From NCBI GenBank assembly GCA_016795385.1, contig JAEUHI010000009.1:1-38563 (forward strand): a DNA stretch of 38,563 nt, written 5' to 3'. The translations under genes and the position numbers were made by a program. The notes under the pieces were generated by a model, which was given only the letters and a program-made list of their open reading frames with translations, was not told where the DNA came from and ran no database searches. Origin of the DNA: Verrucomicrobiales bacterium. Its GTDB lineage: Bacteria; Verrucomicrobiota; Verrucomicrobiia; Verrucomicrobiales; DEV007. Below are positions 37,425-38,563 of the stretch, piece by piece (the first letter of the stretch is position 1; every line of letters begins with the position of its first letter).

Positions 37425-38290
37425 CGGGAAAGTTGCAGGAGCGTCTGGGCGGCGCGGACGCGGGCGTCGGCGAAGGAATCATCAAGCATCGCCTCGAGCC
37501 GGGCCTGGGTCGAGACGGCTTTGGCATCGCCCGCGAAGGTCGCGGCGTAGGTGCGGATGGCAGGATCCTCCGAGTCGAGATCGCGGGCCAGTTGCGCGAG
37601 CCCCTCGGGATCGCCGAGGCAAGCAAGGGCGTTGACGACATAACCGCGGATCACGGGCGTCGGCGCATCTTCGAGACGGCTGCGGAGCGGCTCGATGTCG
37701 CTCTTGTCCCCGATGATGCCGAGGAGCCAGGCCGCAATCTGGAGTCCTTCGGGATCTTCGCCATCGCGGCATTCGCGGATGTAGGCGAGAGCTTTCACAT
37801 CTCCCTTGCGTGCCAGGGCTCCGGCAGCCATGAGGCGCAGCTTGATGTCGCCGCCCTTTTCGAAACGTTCGCGCATCACCGCCTCGTCGCCGAGCTCGAC
37901 CACCTTGTAGAGACTCTCGGCGGCATGGGTGTGGGCGTAGGAATCTTCGCGCTTCAGCACTTCGGTAAGGACCGCGACATGCTGTCGCTCGCCGGCGCGC
38001 ACGAGCTCGCGCGCAATGCCGCAGAGGCGCTGGCCGTCGCGTTCGGTGGCCAGCTTCGGCTCGAGCACGGGGATGACTTCCTCGCCGTAGCCACCGAGCG
38101 TGAGCCCCTCGGCCGCATGCATCGACACCCAGAATTGATCCTCCGCGGTAAGGCGCAATCCTTCGCGCAGCGTCTGGAGGGCTTTGGCATGGATCTCGGG
38201 GGAAAGAGTCATGAGCGGTTTTTCGGCGCGAAGATTCATCGAAGGATGGAAAAAGGCGAACAGGATCAGGAGCGTGGCGGCGTTTCTCAT
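37421..38290 (-). CDS. Exported HEAT-repeat protein
   Basis: A 289-aa protein. A hydrophobic N-terminus (MRNAATLLILFAFFHPSMNLRA) suggests a signal peptide with cleavage near residue 22. The rest is made of helical pairs of HEAT/PBS-lyase type, for example IKLRLMAAGALARKGDVKAL, GLQIAAWLLGIIGDKSDIEP, VIRGYVVNALACLGDPEG and IRTYAATFAGDAKA, giving about six to seven repeats. Such proteins in PVC bacteria are periplasmic scaffolds often found beside sugar- or sulfate-ester-degrading enzymes. It is the first gene of the pair with the aldolase (ATGA overlap). No catalytic residues are expected. Confidence 0.85.
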   Translation of the reverse strand: MRNAATLLILFAFFHPSMNLRAEKPLMTLSPEIHAKALQTLREGLRLTAEDQFWVSMHAAEGLTLGGYGEEVIPVLEPKLATERDGQRLCGIARELVRAGERQHVAVLTEVLKREDSYAHTHAAESLYKVVELGDEAVMRERFEKGGDIKLRLMAAGALARKGDVKALAYIRECRDGEDPEGLQIAAWLLGIIGDKSDIEPLRSRLEDAPTPVIRGYVVNALACLGDPEGLAQLARDLDSEDPAIRTYAATFAGDAKAVSTQARLEAMLDDSFADARVRAAQTLLQLSR

Positions 38291-38430
38291 GATGGCCCGA
38301 TCGTGATCGCCCCGACCGATCCTGTCGAGAACGCATTTGCGCGGCGGGGTGGGTCGGTCGCTTTCCTGCAGCCCGGGAGCCGGGGAAGCTTAAAGATCGC
38401 CAGTGAGTGAAACAGGAGCAATCCTGAATT
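38291..38430. other. Intergenic region upstream of the HEAT-repeat gene
   Basis: This should contain the minus-strand promoter of the HEAT-aldolase pair. I find no clear promoter motifs, tRNA or small ORF. Base composition falls from GC-rich to AT-rich near 38390-38440, towards the insertion sequence. Confidence 0.35.
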
Positions 38431-38490
38431 CATAAACTAAGCGCAACACCTTGGGAAGGGAATTCCTCCGGGACCTGGGGTAAAATACGC
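38431..38490 (+). mobile_element. Probable left end of an IS30-family insertion sequence
   Basis: The segment ATAAACTAAGCGCAACACC (38432-38450) precedes the transposase start by about 40 bp. As I recall, many IS30-family termini contain a similar GCGCAACA motif. The exact boundary and target duplication cannot be set, because the other end lies beyond the window. Confidence 0.45.
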
Positions 38491-38563
38491 ATGGCCTATC
38501 AGCACCTGACAGAAGAAGAGCGATCCCAGATCGCTCAGTTGAAAGCCGCACGCCATGGCGTGC
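38491..38563 (+). CDS. IS30-family transposase, N-terminal fragment (cut by window edge)
   Basis: The first 24 codons read MAYQHLTEEERSQIAQLKAA and continue RHGV before the window ends. This is the characteristic IS30 transposase start, the first helix of the helix-turn-helix domain that binds the terminal repeats. The gene is open to the edge, so it cannot be judged intact or broken. It indicates a mobile element bordering the HEAT-aldolase operon. Confidence 0.85.
   Translation, partial: MAYQHLTEEERSQIAQLKAARHGV

Overview
The window is GC-rich, densely packed bacterial DNA. Its gene content points to the PVC group, most likely Verrucomicrobiota, with Planctomycetota as the alternative. The indicators are a planctomycete-type cytochrome/PSD protein (DUF1587/1595/1592/1588/1585) next to a DUF1552 protein, a zinc-ribbon Ser/Thr kinase fused to WD40 repeats beside an ECF sigma factor, very large secreted beta-helix proteins with autotransporter-associated strand repeats, and many short palindromic and heptameric repeats between genes. 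This assignment rests on family knowledge; there is no rRNA or other phylogenetic marker here.

Layout, left to right. (1) 1-446: a 99-bp tandem repeat whose units carry two hairpins. (2) 447-5921 (-): a 1824-aa secreted Gly-rich/beta-helix protein. (3) 6163-11244 (+): a small defence module, made of an MmeI-like fused restriction-methylation enzyme with a low-GC specificity region, a remnant of a second such enzyme's 3' end, inverted ~100-bp palindromic elements, and a VapBC toxin-antitoxin pair. (4) 28164 down to 11280 (-): a long same-strand run of three tail-collar (microcystin-dependent) proteins, a 3621-aa multidomain secreted protein with an embedded metzincin site, an ECF sigma factor and a WD40 Ser/Thr kinase. 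(5) 28268-29571: two DUF6916 genes facing each other around a GNAT acetyltransferase; both DUF6916 starts lie in the same perfect 19-bp sequence. (6) 34402 down to 29622 (-): an IclR regulator, the PSD/cytochrome protein and the DUF1552 protein. (7) 34590-36598 (+), divergent from IclR: an aspartoacylase-type zinc hydrolase and a threonine-synthase-like PLP enzyme. (8) 38290 down to 36648 (-): a secreted HEAT-repeat protein and an HpcH/HpaI aldolase. (9) 38491-38563: the first 24 codons of an IS30-family transposase, cut by the window edge.

The most interesting block is 11280-29571. Phage-tail-collar-like proteins without signal peptides, a giant secreted multidomain protein, DUF6916 proteins, an acetyltransferase and a sigma factor/kinase pair look like one surface-structure locus with its own regulators. 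I know of no experimental description of this combination. The IclR-centred region looks like a substrate-responsive catabolic cluster: an N-acyl amino acid deacylase and a PLP lyase or synthase face a periplasmic PSD/DUF1552 pair across a strong dyad-symmetric operator candidate.

Few genes show a clear Shine-Dalgarno sequence, and several pairs overlap by ATGA, so translational coupling appears common. No tRNA, rRNA or CRISPR array was recognised.
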